A stretch of DNA of 64,000 bases from Henckelia pumila (Eukaryota; Streptophyta; Magnoliopsida; Lamiales; Gesneriaceae): assembly GCF_033568475.1 (NCBI RefSeq), contig NC_133120.1:84338151-84402150 (forward strand). The letters are read 5' to 3'. Position 1 is the first letter of the stretch, and every line of letters begins with the position of its first letter. A model generated the notes under the pieces. That model did not search any database, was not told the origin of the DNA, and saw only the letters and a program-made list of their open reading frames with translations. The position numbers were made by a program, and so were the translations under genes. Shown piece by piece: positions 35,592-47,981 of the stretch.

Positions 35592-36530
35592 TCACCTTCT
35601 ACCGGTGATACACACGCGCCGATCAAAATCAAGCGGCTCCGGGTAAACCTGGTTGAGATCCTCCGCCAGCCAGGAGCCAGACTGCCGCCCCGAAGCAAAA
35701 CGCTTCATCCCACCCAAACACGGCGGCTCCGGCGCCGCCTTGATACTCGCACTCTTTAGCAGCGCTTCCACCGCCGCAGGCTTTATCTCCACTACTTTCC
35801 GACTATAGGAACGCGACGGCGGTTTTTGACTCGTCTTCTTGGACCGGAATATGCTCATTACCTTGGAGTAAAACCCGGTCTTCTTCTCCTTCTTCCCAAC
35901 ACCTGTTTTTGATTCCTCCGCTGGCGGCTTCTCATGGCTGCTGCAGGCTCTAGACTTCTGATCCGCGATTCTTTTCGACGAGTTCGACCTCCGCCGGCCA
36001 CGCTTCGACCGGACTCTCCCCGTACACGAGACCTTCGGAGAACCCGGTTCAGTCACGGCAACCGTCGATTTCCCCGTCCGTTTGGGGAAGAGCCTTGCAT
36101 TGGTGGAATACTTACAAGTCCTCCTGCAGCTGGAGTCTGCAAAAGTCGCCTTCTGAGTCTTGGGCAATCCGATAATGGAAGCCTTGGACTTCAAGTTAGC
36201 AGAAAACCTCTGAGAATTGTGGTTAGAGGTACCGTTTGTTGTTGGTTTGATAATATTGTGAGGATTCAAATTGGTAGAGTTGGAGTTGCCTCTGGTGGAA
36301 TAATTTCGCTCGTAAAAGGCGTTGCGATCGATCCAATCGTATTCGGCATCTTTCGATACCCAGAAAGATTCCGGCGGGTCGTCCGGATGCACGATATCGT
36401 ATTGGAAACCACCGGGGATATCTTCATCATCTTCCGACGAGTACTCTTCTTCATCCTCCAGTGTTTTGCATGATATTTTCAGGTCGTCGCCTTCGCCTGT
36501 GATTAAGGCGTCGAAATCGACCTGAGGCAT
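35592..36530 (-). CDS. Basic disordered plant protein (SRRM-like), function unknown
   Basis: Intronless, 312 residues. The N-terminus is acidic (EDEEEYSSEDDEDIPGG, about residues 25-42), followed by a conserved patch FQYDIVHPDDPPESFWVSKD and AEYDWIDRNAFYERN (about 43-77). The middle is rich in Ser, Lys and Arg (GRVRSKRGRRRSNSSKR, about 168-184), then KKTGFYSKVMSIFRSKK (about 216-232), and the end has LAEDLNQVYPEPLDFDRRVC. The family is plant-specific, often labelled serine/arginine repetitive matrix-like or uncharacterised. The basic stretches suggest nuclear location, but nothing shows a reaction. GC content is much higher than in the flanks. The ATG at 36530 is the first in the frame. An open frame on the opposite strand (35934-36473) is a shadow. 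Confidence 0.85.
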   Translation of the reverse strand: MPQVDFDALITGEGDDLKISCKTLEDEEEYSSEDDEDIPGGFQYDIVHPDDPPESFWVSKDAEYDWIDRNAFYERNYSTRGNSNSTNLNPHNIIKPTTNGTSNHNSQRFSANLKSKASIIGLPKTQKATFADSSCRRTCKYSTNARLFPKRTGKSTVAVTEPGSPKVSCTGRVRSKRGRRRSNSSKRIADQKSRACSSHEKPPAEESKTGVGKKEKKTGFYSKVMSIFRSKKTSQKPPSRSYSRKVVEIKPAAVEALLKSASIKAAPEPPCLGGMKRFASGRQSGSWLAEDLNQVYPEPLDFDRRVCITGRR

Positions 36531-38013
36531 CGGAGAAACCGGGGGGAAATGGCGTAGGTACGTGAAGATTTATGTTTCGGGAAAGAAAGTTAAGATGAGG
36601 GAGGGAGAAGTTGATGGTGGGAATGGAAGACCTAAATAGTATATATGCAACATTTCATGTTTTCTTCGCATTTATTTATATTTAATCTTTTATCCAATAT
36701 AAAAATCTAAAACATATATTAATTAATATTTTAAAAAATGTATTTTAATGCAATTATGAGACCTTAATATAATATAAGGTACATTGATTCAAAATAATAA
36801 TAATAATATAAGGTACGCTATATTCAATTATTTAATTTTAATTTGTTATGTGAAGTCACATATTTCTATGGATGTCTAATTCAATGTTGAACACTTGAAT
36901 TTAACATTAAGATATTGTTTTTTTGTTAACAAGGACTCACCGAATTAGACAACGATTTATAGATAAACTTTACCGTCCGCTTCTTAGGATTAATAACAAA
37001 ATTCTAAATAATTTTGTTAATTGTGTTTCACAAAAAGACAAATGTCATAAATTGGCGCAAAAAATCCTAGATTTCAGCCTTTTTTTTTTGTTTTTTTCTC
37101 TCTCTTTTATTTTTCCATTTCCTTTTTCTATCAAGATAATTATTATATTATGTATTGTTTGTGTGAATTTTCAGATATTAAATGAGTTTTTTTTTATAAA
37201 AAAAATTCATTTTGCACCCATATCAAAATATGTAAAGGCATATAAGTGTTAAATGCATAATATATAGGTAAAGGTAAAGGTAAAGGTAAATACAAAACAA
37301 TCATCAATATTAAAATTTTTTTACATTTTTATTTATCAAACATTTGACTCAAGCTCAATAAATAATTAGAGTCAAACATCATTTTGTTATCAAATAAATT
37401 GTTACTCGACGAAAAGTTTGTTGTTTTACCACAAATTATAAATATTGATAAATATGCAACTTCAATCTTTTAAACTACAAAATATCACTATATAAAGATA
37501 ATTATTACACCAAAACATATTATTTTATCATTCTTATATTATACGTAATTGGATATGTTATTGCACGGAAGCAAGCAGTACCTAACCATAATATTTTTGG
37601 ATACTTTTGATGAGAGCTGCGCCTGCTCCTTAAGTGTAAATATTTATGGAACCGTTTTTAACTTTTGTTTCACTTTCTTTTTGTTCACACCTACCTTTCT
37701 ATAAACAAAGGGGAAAGAAGGTTCAAATTTCTATGTTACCTAAGTCAAAAGGTTTTTTTGTTATATTCAAGTCTACAAATTACAAATGTCCATTTCAGCT
37801 TTTTTTATATTTTTAGGTGGGGTGGGAGCGGGGGATTTATATTAAACATTCCAAAATAACACTCCAAATCATCTTCTTACTTCCAGATTATAATTAGGTT
37901 AACGATGCTCGCTAAGCATCATATATTTTGCAATTGTTTAGAACATGTTCAATAACGTGAAACACATCCAACATTAATGGTCCTGAGTCGGCTAATTCAG
38001 ATTCCGGCTTTTT

Positions 38014-38067
<54 letters not shown>

Positions 38068-38412
38068 ACAACATAATATTATTTTTCAGAATTTTCGAAG
38101 AAAAGACTATGTTGTTAGTTACTTGTATAAAAGAATACTACCCCGTATATATGGATGTTTTATTTCAAATTTGAAATCGAGCTATCAGGATAATACCCTA
38201 ATTCAACGTAGTAAACCCAATCATGTCAAGTGGTACAAATTCCACCCGAAAACGTGGAACACAGCCAACATTCATAGTTGAATAATGAAATTTTGATTAG
38301 AAGAAAAGAGACTCCATTCCTTACATTAAATATAACCAAGCAGGGTACGACAATTTGAATGAAATCTGAAACAGATAGTGTCTGAAACTCCACACCATGG
38401 AAAAACAGCTGC
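36531..38412. other. Gene-free interval with microsatellites
   Basis: Contains (GGTAAA)n at about 37264-37291 and a long AT run at 38017-38063. The region after 38063 includes the 3' UTR of RPA14. The 109-residue plus-strand frame at 36923-37252 is Phe/Ile-rich low complexity and not credible. Confidence 0.6.
38017..38063. repeat. (AT)n microsatellite
   Basis: About 23 AT units without interruption. Confidence 0.95.
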
Positions 38413-39592
38413 TCAAATAAACAAATGTTTAAAATCTCCATTGGCAAGTTGGCATACGGAGTTGTAGCTGCTTGTATCTGCATACAACAATAATGAAGAA
38501 TCACTTGTACAATATTTTGAATAGGCAACCACGCAGCTTCATCAACCAAGACCAGGAACACAACCACAACTTAGGCTGTATATGACATTTTTCTGACATA
38601 AAAATCCAGCAAAAAGCTAATTGTGCATAAAATTAATATCATTGACAGTTAAAGATCCTGGAATTTTTACTCACTTTACATCACATACCATCTATAAAAT
38701 ATTAATAATCAACAATGGAAATTAGAAAGGTCCCTCACTAGCTTTCTAGTGACCACGTAAAAAATTCAAATTTAAGCGCGGGTCGAATGGTTTACAAGCC
38801 AACTTCCTTCATTCTAGACCCCTTGGCTAAACTAAGGTTGCTGCTGTAGAATATTCTTGAAACCAGTTGATTGGGGTAGCCATCATAATCAATTACAATC
38901 AAGATTATCACTTGTATCCTATGATACACGTTCTGAAAATTGATCTGTTCTGGGTTGAGATATGCCAAGAACATAGGCACAACTCTAAACTGAAGATCAC
39001 GCTCTCTTACTAGAAAGGAAAGAGTGTCCAATCGTCCATCATTTTCTGGAGATAAAATATGTAGGCAGGGCATGTGCATTTGAAACGGGAATCGAAAGGT
39101 GGTCATACTCTCTACTCTGAAAATTTGACTAACATTTTCGCATATGATAATCAAATATAATCAGTATATGTTCACCAAAATACCAATGGCAATATGAAAC
39201 TTAATAGAACAATTATTATTTTTTTTGAAAAATTAATAGAACAATTAATGAACCATAAGACAGCCTGAAAATTCTCAAATAAACTAAGCAGGTTCAAGGA
39301 AACCCCAACAATGAGACAAAACATTTCACATACCTAGATTGTCGCCGAAGTTGGTCCATATCTCAGCCTGAATCGATTGGTTGCTATCAGCAACACCGAT
39401 TACCTCAATGAAAGTCGTAAGCGGGCGAGGGGGGTGGCCTTTGATCACCAGCTGCTGTTCATCAGTGGATTTCCCGACAACTGAGCCGCCGCCGTCAGAT
39501 CTCAGGACCTGAATCGCCGCCCTAACCCTCCGCCCCGCGTGCATCCGCAAGAGCTCCGCGTTCACAAATACCGCGGGGTTTGAAGTATCCAT
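38413..39592 (-). CDS. RPA3: Replication protein A 14 kDa subunit (RPA3)
   Basis: Two coding exons, 39592-39334 and 38477-38413, joined in phase to 107 residues, the length of Arabidopsis RPA3. It begins MDTSNPAVFVNAELLRMHAG and continues VRAAIQVLRSDGGG, VIGVADSNQSIQAEIWTNFG, then after the intron YNSVCQLANGDFKHLFI. It is the smallest subunit of the RPA heterotrimer, a single OB fold that helps assemble the complex on single-stranded DNA in replication and repair in the nucleus. An upstream in-frame ATG exists at 39643, but homology starts at 39592. The intron is 856 bp and contains an unexplained 120-codon minus-strand open frame (38792-39154). Confidence 0.93.
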
Positions 39593-40159
39593 ATCTACGC
39601 TTGAAAATTGTGTTCTGGAGAGAGACGACTTCTGGATTTGCAATCAAATGGGGAAATAATTTGGGGAGAATGGCGCTAAATGTTCCCGCCATCAGAGCAC
39701 CGCCCCCTCTTTAAACCGACCTTGTTTCCTACTCCACTGGATCGACCCGACCCGACCCATCCCATCCAATTAATTTCGCCTTCAATTTCGAAATAATATA
39801 CTAGTATTTAATACTTTACGAAAATTTGATAATTTGTAAAAAAAATTCATAATCACGTTTTGTAAACATTCACAAATACTAACATCAGCATTTATCGAGC
39901 CATAAGATCAATTGTATTTTTTTATTCTATTTATGTGCTCGAACGCATTTAATTTAAAATTTTCAATTGATTAATTCAATAGTATTTTTGGCTGAAAATA
40001 AAATAAAAGGTTTTTCACGGGAGCAAATTTCCATATTTTATTTTGAACTCGAAATTACTGATGTTTAAGCATGCATGCATGTCATTTACATGGGCTCTGA
40101 AGTGGCTTTGAATGAGGTATTTCAGTTTTCACTCAGGCTTTAGATGAAACAAGAGCATC
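39593..40159. other. Spacer between RPA14 and ABCB29
   Basis: The promoter of RPA14 lies here and the ABCB29 3' UTR at its right end. AT-rich; no gene seen. Confidence 0.6.
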
Positions 40160-43100
40160 CTAAACTACGAGCCCAGTTGATGCCAATGATCCATCCACGA
40201 GAGAGGCGCGACTGAGCTGTTGCAGCTTCCCGTTACTTAAAAGGAAAATTCTTTCAGCCATCAGAACCGTCTCCAATCGATGAGCAATGACCAACACCTG
40301 AGTGTATCGAAACAACCATTCAGAGGAAATTAGTCCCAACGATATCACATAAAACGCGAAGAAACATGGGCTATATAGGCACTGCAGTGATTGTCTTACA
40401 GTGCGGTTTTTCAATAGGCGCTGCAGTGCTTGTCTCACCAATAGCTCAGATCGGCTGTCAAGTGCAGAAGTTGCTTCATCCAAAATCAGAATAGATGGAT
40501 TTTGATAGAGTGCTCTAGCAATGGCTAACCTGAGATGCGTATGACATGAGTGCAAATCTTAAATAATAAAGACCAATGTTACAAAATCAAGAAAATCACA
40601 TACCTTTGCCTTTGGCCTCCGCTAAAATTTGAGCCCCTAGGTCCGACATTGGTTTGGTACTGATCAGGAAGATTTCTGATGAATTCATCTGCATTTGCAG
40701 TTCGAGCGGCAAGTTCTACTTTGCCCATATCAACACCATTAATTAGATCCCGGTAACCAATGTTCTCAGCAATAGTCCCTGAAAATAGCACCTGACATAG
40801 AGAAAACTCTCTCGTTACACAGCTTCTAGGAACTATCACAACCAACAAAATACTAACAATAATGATCTCACAAGTTCAAATAAATCAACTAATCCAGTTA
40901 AGTGTTAAATTCACTTAATCAAAACAAATACACATAAACTCATTCAATAATATAACCCTGATAGAGTGGAGATATACTTTTCTTTTTATTAATACAAGTA
41001 AACTTCTATATTTTCCTCAACAGTGGAGATAGAATTGGGTATGCAGGGTTTCGTGGAGGAATCTTGTTCTACTCAGCAGCATGGGCTTGTATTAAACAGC
41101 GGAAGTTTCTAAATCACATTTTCTTTTTTAATGGCTTTTATTGGGAATAAACAAAATGGAGAAATGTAGGTTGTACAAGTCGCTTACTGTATCTTGAGAG
41201 ACCAGTCCAACATGTCTCCTTAAGCTCTCCAACCGCATATTTTTAATGTCATAGCCATCTATCGATATTGAGCCTGAAAATTTTTAAATTCAAATTATGC
41301 AATTGCATAATAACGTGTGAGATGCTATCAGTGGTTCTTTAGAAGAATAATTAATCCGAGAGACACTGCTGAGATAATGGGCTTGCAATGCATACCAGAA
41401 CTAGGATCGTACAAGCGAAGAAGAAGTTTCACAAGAGTAGTCTTGCCTCCTCCTGATGGCCCAATGAGAGCTACTGTCTCTCCAGCTCTAATGTGAAGAT
41501 CCAGATCATTTACTACAAGAGGCATATTATCTCCATATGAAAAAGATAGGCCACAAAATTTCACTTCCCCGGCAACGGAATGCAATTCAACTGCATCAGG
41601 TTTTTCAATCACCTGAACACGGCATCATTAGCAATAGGTAAGCCACACATTAGTTTGTATTTCTCATACTATTGAATACTCATTATTCAAGATCTCATTT
41701 CTATTTCCCGAATGGCAGTAGCAATAAAATAAAAATTGGACCTAACTTTTTTTATAGGACTTCTTCCCAAGCCCTATCACATTATGAAACAAGTAAAACC
41801 ATAACAGGTCATGTAACTTCAGAAAGAAGGTTTTCATTCATTATCAAGTTTCCTAATTCGGGGGAAAATAAGAAATATCCCAAACTGAACCCAAAAAAAA
41901 AAAAAAAAAGTTTATTTGAACACAAAAATCTACCTGAGATGTAAACACGGGCAAATCAAACAACCTCTCAATAGCAGGTTCTCCTTGTTTTAACTCATTG
42001 TATGCCTTGCCCACATCCTGCGGAATTCTTTAATTTCAGATTGATACTTTAAGACAGCTGCACAGAAGAAAACCATAATAGCACATAAACATGGCATTAG
42101 AAATTTTTGAAACCTGAATTTCAATGCAAGATGACGAGGGTACCTAAATGACGAAGTAATTGGTTGTGCCGAAATAATAAAATAGGTTTAAAAGTTCAAC
42201 AGTTGTTGGATATTGTTTTTCAGCAACTTCGTTATAAGGAAACCATAACAGAATTTTTGTAATAAGCAAAAGTATGTTCACAAAAGAAACAAAATATAAA
42301 GTTTCTTATAAGCCTCATTTAATAGATAGCAATACCTGAATTGGCTCGATCAACAACACCAGATACCCAATGAATGAAATCAAAGAAGCACATTCAAACA
42401 AGCCTCTTGAAACTATCAATGATCCAGCACTGAATACAAATAGCACCCCAAAAAACATGATTTGTACTATCTGAGGAATTAACACCTTCATTTGCTTCTT
42501 TCTCAAACAAGCAGACAGGTTGGTGTAAGCAAGGGACTGGAACCTCATTTTTTCACGCGATTCCGCATTATTGGCCTTCACAAAAAGAATTGAAGGAAAT
42601 ACCTGTAATAAAAGAGCAAAATGTTAGCTTTGTTCTGAACAATATATCAAAATAAAGACCTATAGTCAAGAAAAGAGTGAAACAAATTGAACAAAAGTTC
42701 ACATGACGTACCTCGTTTAGGTAGGCTGACAAAGCAGCAGTACTAAGTTGCGCTTCGTTGGAAATTTTGCGGAGATTTTCTCCTAGACATCCAATAATAA
42801 GAGCCATTGATGGAATCACCTATGGTTAAAAGAAAACTTTGACTCCATAACTCTTGCATCAAAGTTGAGATGGATTGTCTCCGAAGAACATAAAAAATCA
42901 CCATACTTCCTTACCAAAGAAGAAATTAATGAGAGAACACGGCTAATCATTAGCATCTGAGAAGCCATTGCCGATAGCTGAAGGGTGGTGGGTACAATCG
43001 TCTGTCGAACAAAATTATAATTGGTATGAGAAGCAACTAGTGTAAATTGTAACCTAGCAGTGGAGGAAGCAATACAGAATCCATGTTTAAAGCCAGCAAT

Positions 43101-43709
43101 CCTCACATTCAGTAGAGAATATACGGTGTCAGTTACATCCGATGCCTCAGCCGTAATCCTATACGCGACATCTCCCGGTAAAATTCCATTTCCACCCTCA
43201 AAGAAATCCAAGTCCCTCCCCAAAACCCTATTAAACACATGAACCCTAATTTTATAGGCACAATTCAACGCTGCTTCCCATAAAAAGGCATGCTGCAAGT
43301 AATTCGCAACAATCCGTGCCAAAACAAGAACACCCAAAACCAAGCCCTCGTTTTTTAAACTCATTAAATCCGCAGTGGTCATCAGGGAAGTTAACCTTCC
43401 CACCAAAGGTACGATCTTGGAGAGAGAGTAGACAGAAACCGCGCTGCAGAGCCAGCCAGAGAGGATCGGGCGCCATTCCGACTGGAGGTAAGGTCTGATA
43501 GATGAGAGAGAGGCGAGTTTGATTGGTGGAGAAGGGAGATTTCCGGGGGAGGCGGCGGCCGCAGGAGTGTAAGAGGATTTGAGACAAACGGAGATCGACC
43601 GATTAGTAATTAGGGCTTTCTTGTGGTGTAATGGGTAATCGGATTTGAGGTGAAAGAGGGGATAAGAAAATGGAGGTGTGGTATGCATAGATAGAGCCAT
43701 TGATTCCAT
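40160..43709 (-). CDS. ABCB29: ABC transporter B family member 29, chloroplast half-transporter
   Basis: Ten coding exons on the minus strand: 43709-43107, 43001-42915, 42819-42712, 42602-42336, 42017-41934, 41612-41396, 41273-41188, 40791-40604, 40529-40400 and 40297-40160. The joined frame is 635 residues, against 634 recalled for Arabidopsis ABCB29 (At5g03910). The N-terminus is Ser-rich and plastid-like. The membrane domain covers about residues 80-380, followed by the nucleotide-binding domain with Walker A GPSGGGKT (434-441), Q-loop (VSQDT), signature SGGQ (541-544), Walker B LILDEA (561-566) and H-loop His596. All key ATPase residues are present. It would act as a dimer in a plastid membrane; the cargo is unknown. 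The start is the ATG at 43709, by homology (MESMALSMH); an upstream in-frame ATG at 43850 is less likely. Confidence 0.94.
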
Positions 43710-43859
43710 TCCAGTTAACAAAAAGAAGACATGGACTTCAAGTTGAAATGAATTCTTCAGATAGATTGAAGAAGCTTTATGTTTGGAACTTTGGGTGAAT
43801 TGATTAATCAGTGAAGAATCGAGAATTCTTGAAAAATGAAATAGAATCACCAGTTGTAT

Positions 43860-44949
43860 CGACCATCCGCCAGCAATTTTTTTGCACTTGTAAGATTTGT
43901 ACTGTTTATCCTGTGTTTATCTAGAATATATATATATATATATTTTCTTTACAAGAAAAACTCGTAATTTTCATTAACAAAATACTATCATATTACAAAT
44001 TTTCTAATCAACCAGGAAAATTCTCAACTTCCAAACAAGTGGAGTTGGAAAAGAAGAAGCAAAACGAGCTGCAAATTTATCTAGTAATATATGTTTTACG
44101 TCCAATTTGATTTACCTCGTTAGTTTAGTTGCGTTTAGTTCGATGAGTTTAGTTCGATTTTATTCAGTAAGATTTTCCATTTCATAATAAAAAAAATCAC
44201 AAGTCAACTATCATTGTAAGAACTAATACAATGTATTATTAAATTTGTTTTTAAATAAAATTGTTCTATAAGATTTAAATTTCAGAAAATAATGTTAAAG
44301 ATGATTTGTTTTTCCCAAAACGTTTAAAGTTGAAACAGATGGATCCGACGGACTCGAAAAAATATATGATGCATTTATTATATTTTAAATATATATTTAG
44401 AATCTTTTATTTATAGTAACTCGTAAACAAATTCGAATACTTTGAACCAAACTCAAATTCAAACACGAAATTATTAATTTCGAACTTTAAATCAAACTCA
44501 AGTACGTCTAATTAAAACCAAACTCTTTAAATTTTTCTTCATATTCCATTCGATTACAGACTTAGAAAACAGGTTAGTCCCAACTTTTTTGTTGAGTTTA
44601 AAGATTAAAAATGTCCTTTACTAATTATTTCATCATTTATTATTCAATAAAATAAGTAGAAAAAATAATTAAAATTAGATTCCCACACGTAATTTTACCG
44701 GATATTCGCTAAATGTCACTCAATTTTTCAAACGAAAAAGAACTCACAGCTAGCTGCACATCTATGTTTGAAAACTTGAACGGAACAAAATTAGCTTTGA
44801 CATTATATAAAAATTATAGCAAACAGGTTATCAATATCAAGAGTCAATTATCACAATCACAAGTTCATAAATGTAGGCTTACAACTTCAGCATCCAAGAC
44901 AAACTGCAACAACAACTTTAGAGGGTGAATTCATACATAAAACATAGAA
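43860..44949. other. Gene-free interval
   Basis: A short TA run at 43927-43943, AT-rich sequence and the SmG 3' UTR at the right end. Nothing else recognised. Confidence 0.6.
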
Positions 44950-46393
44950 TCATTGTGGCCTGGCAACGGGCTCAAGAGCTTCTACTGTAACTACACTGTT
45001 TCCCCTTATGACCTACAGTAGAAGGAAACATTATAACATAATCCATAAGTTTAACCGTACCGATTCAAATCAAGACAATTTATGCAAGAACATGGAACCG
45101 GTGGACAGACTCTTACCACCATGCCAATGTCGGTTTTCTCATCTCCATTAACATCGACAGTGTTGTCTATCACCAGGTTCATGAACTGATCAAAACCACG
45201 AAGGGTTCCAACCACAGTACGATTGGCATTCAGCTTAACTGCAACAACACAGTTTCATGGAGCTTAATTTAGACAAAAATTACTTGTGAGAACAATATCG
45301 ACCAACCAAAAGAAAACTATCATATTCAAGCCCAAGCACGGGAAATTATATTCTACTAAGGATCAAAGACGTGCAATGCATGACAGAATATGATGACTTT
45401 AATGCATTTTCACACAGTAAGACTTTCAGAAGAACAAGGAGTTTAGTCAAAATTTTCAAACTCCAACCGATTGATGCACTACACAATTAACTGGTAGTGA
45501 TAGAGACATGGAGAGTTGATGCTGAAAGATGACAATGTGACGTTGAATTACAGACTCGCAGTACACTTAGAAGGAACACAAATTATACAAGACCAAAAAG
45601 ACGTGAACCAAGAGGAAATGGAAGAAAAATACAAAACAAAGTACAACACACAACTAAAAAGTCCCTCCATATCCAGAAATGAACCAGAGAACAATTAATC
45701 CTGAATTAATATTTGAGCAGAAAGGATCAACGAAATTTCATTCTAAGTTCTGTCCATCCAACTCCCACACTACTTCCAAAACCAAGGGGCAGACCGATAT
45801 GATATAACTGCAATTCTATTAGTTAATTTTTCGAAAAATGGAAGCTTCAGCTGACAAATACCAGCATTAACAATTTACCATAAGTTAATATGACAAAAGG
45901 TTCTCATTTGAACGGGATCATCAACTGTCAGTTTGACTCAGTCAAGCTACGAAAGTTGGCTTTTCTGTCACACCTCTTGTCTAAGGCTAGAATATATATT
46001 AACATGGGTAATTTTCATTTAGAAAGGATATCATCCAAAATTCACACACGGATTCTTCACAATTTGGAGCTATCACTAAACTGATCAACCTAAATAAAAG
46101 AGAAAAAGATAATCCATTCTCACAAGCATGCCATATTACTCAATACACATAAAACCCAAAACTTGGATAGCTGGAGCACATTAATAACCAGTAAAGTAGA
46201 TATTTCACAAGAAAATCAAAAGCGTGAATGACTGAACACTCACTCTGGAGCTTCTTGTCCATGTACCTGCCGTCAAAATAAAAGTAAATCAATTAAAAAG
46301 CAAAGCACCGGAGAAAATCAAAGTCGAAATCGAAAGTTCAAGAGCAAAGCATGATTACTTCTTGAGATCTGGAGGTTGACCTGATCTGCTCAT
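44950..46393 (-). CDS. Small nuclear ribonucleoprotein SmG
   Basis: Four coding exons: 46393-46359, 46266-46244, 45238-45117 and 45012-44950, joined to 80 residues, the full SmG length. It begins MSRSGQPPDLKKYMDKKLQ and continues GTLRGFDQFMNLVIDNTV (Sm1 region) and IGMVVIRGNSVVTVEALEP (Sm2 region). SmG is one of seven Sm proteins forming the ring on U1, U2, U4 and U5 snRNAs, needed for spliceosome assembly. Exon 2 is only 23 nt. Two TGGGCC site II motifs lie about 150-170 bp upstream of the start. The 1-kb second intron (45239-46243) contains only chance open frames. Confidence 0.95.
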
Positions 46394-46538
46394 CGTGAAA
46401 TCGCAGTGAGAATCGGCGTTGGGGTTTTACAGCTACTCAAAAGCCCTAATCAACTGCGGGAAGAGATGAATGAAAACGACGCCAACTTTGCTTGTGAATG
46501 AAATAATAGTAGACCGGCTAGATATTGGTTGAACTGAT

Positions 46539-46564
46539 TGGGCCCAGATTTTTCAATTTGGGCC
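46539..46564 (-). promoter_or_regulatory. Paired site II (TGGGCC) elements upstream of SmG
   Basis: TGGGCCCA at 46539-46546 (palindromic) and TGGGCC at 46559-46564, spaced 20 bp. Such pairs are common in promoters of plant housekeeping and growth genes and are read by TCP factors. Inference from motif and position. Confidence 0.45.
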
Positions 46565-46664
46565 ACAATTTGAATACGTGATCCATTCCACTGTTTTTTC
46601 CTCTTTTTTGTTTTTAATCAAAATCAAATAAATTAAGTAATTACTATAATTAGTGAAAAATAAA

Positions 46665-46665
<1 letters not shown>

Positions 46666-46744
<79 letters not shown>
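46666..46744 (-). tRNA. tRNA-Leu (anticodon UAG)
   Basis: The minus strand reads GACAGTTTGGCCGAGTGGTC at the 5' end. The acceptor stem GACAGTT pairs with AGCTGTC at the 3' end. The anticodon stem CCAGA/TCTGG encloses the loop TTTAGGC, giving anticodon TAG. A long variable arm (class II, as in tRNA-Leu) and the T arm with GGTTCAAATCC follow. No intron. It lies about 270 bp upstream of the SmG start, on the same strand. Confidence 0.95.
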
Positions 46745-47981
46745 ATTTTTATGGTTATTTGTTAATGTAATATAGAGAATATTAATATAAATTTATTAAT
46801 TTGATTTAATTCAAATTTATTATTCAACCTAATTATCCAAATCCACACACTTCGTATCATTTTTCCATCAAAGCACGACCTTGATGTCATTTTAATATTT
46901 TATGATATCGTGATTTTATTTTCCTATCCCTGTCATATTATATATTTTATATTCAAATTCAAATTTCAATTATTTTAATTTATGTTTTTAAATTTTCTAA
47001 TTTTAAAATTTTTTTATTATTTTTTTTACATATTTAGTGTGATTATTTTTTAAAAAACTCCATTTTAATATTTTTTTAAAAAAAAACTTATTGCAAGTCA
47101 TAAAACTTAGACAATTTCAAAAGAATAATTTTATGCACAACATCTTTATATTATACATATTTCATTTCGTTATCTCATCCATAAAACTATATCCCACTCT
47201 ATGCATGAATACTTGTTTAAAAATTTTGGTATCAAATAATTTTTTTTAAAAAAAAATCGAGATACTATATTAAATTCTAAAATTTTTAAATTCTTTTCAT
47301 AATAATTTGTATATAACGAGATATGATTATTTATTTAATTTAAAATTATAAATAAATATTTTATTAAGATATAAGATTAATATAAATTTAATAATAATTT
47401 ACTAACATAAGTTTAACAATATTTTTTATTAAAGAACATTAAATTATTTTTTAATATGAGAAACAAATTATAATTTTTTAAAAAAAATCATGACACTAAA
47501 AGGTAATTATTATTATAAATATCTCAAATTTAGGAGCGACTTTGGAGTTTTTTAGCTTTAATATCCCTTCATGGCTTAGTAGTGATGTATTTTCTGACTT
47601 ATTCAGTTGATATATACGTTTTTTTTTTATTTAGTCTAAAAAAAAATAAAATAATAATAATTGATAGCATAAATAATATTATAAATAATCCTATTGTTTA
47701 CCGCTTAGATTCTACCCGGCACACTCCCCGCCGCGTCTCCGCTTCCGCTTTCCCCTTTACTATTCGCCACATCCCTGCGCACGTCATTGACACCTGCAGT
47801 CCAGCAGTATTATCTTCTGCATCGACCGCAGTGCACCACATCCATCGTAACCGTTCATATATTTGGTGGGCCCCAGAAATGATTGCAGATTTCATAATAT
47901 ATATTTATTTACTCTCTCGTAAGTAACTATATAGCTCATCACCACTCTGCCCCAGTCTCCCACTCTGACGATTGACGAAAC
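46745..47981. other. Gene-free interval and S40 promoter region
   Basis: 46745-47690 is very AT-rich with nothing recognised. 47700-47890 is GC-richer, with a CACGTCATTGACACC stretch holding an ACGT core and a W-box-like TTGAC about 200 bp before the S40 start. Confidence 0.5.

Noticed and set aside
35934-36473. 179-residue plus-strand frame
   Set aside because: Antisense shadow of the GC-rich disordered-protein gene.
36923-37252. 109-residue Phe/Ile-rich frame considered as a membrane protein
   Set aside because: Low complexity from T-rich DNA; no start context or homology.
46553-46738. 61-residue minus-strand frame
   Set aside because: Its first 24 residues are the translated tRNA-Leu gene.
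47582-47926. 114-residue frame upstream of S40
   Set aside because: Lies in the promoter and leader region; no domain, and the first half is low complexity.
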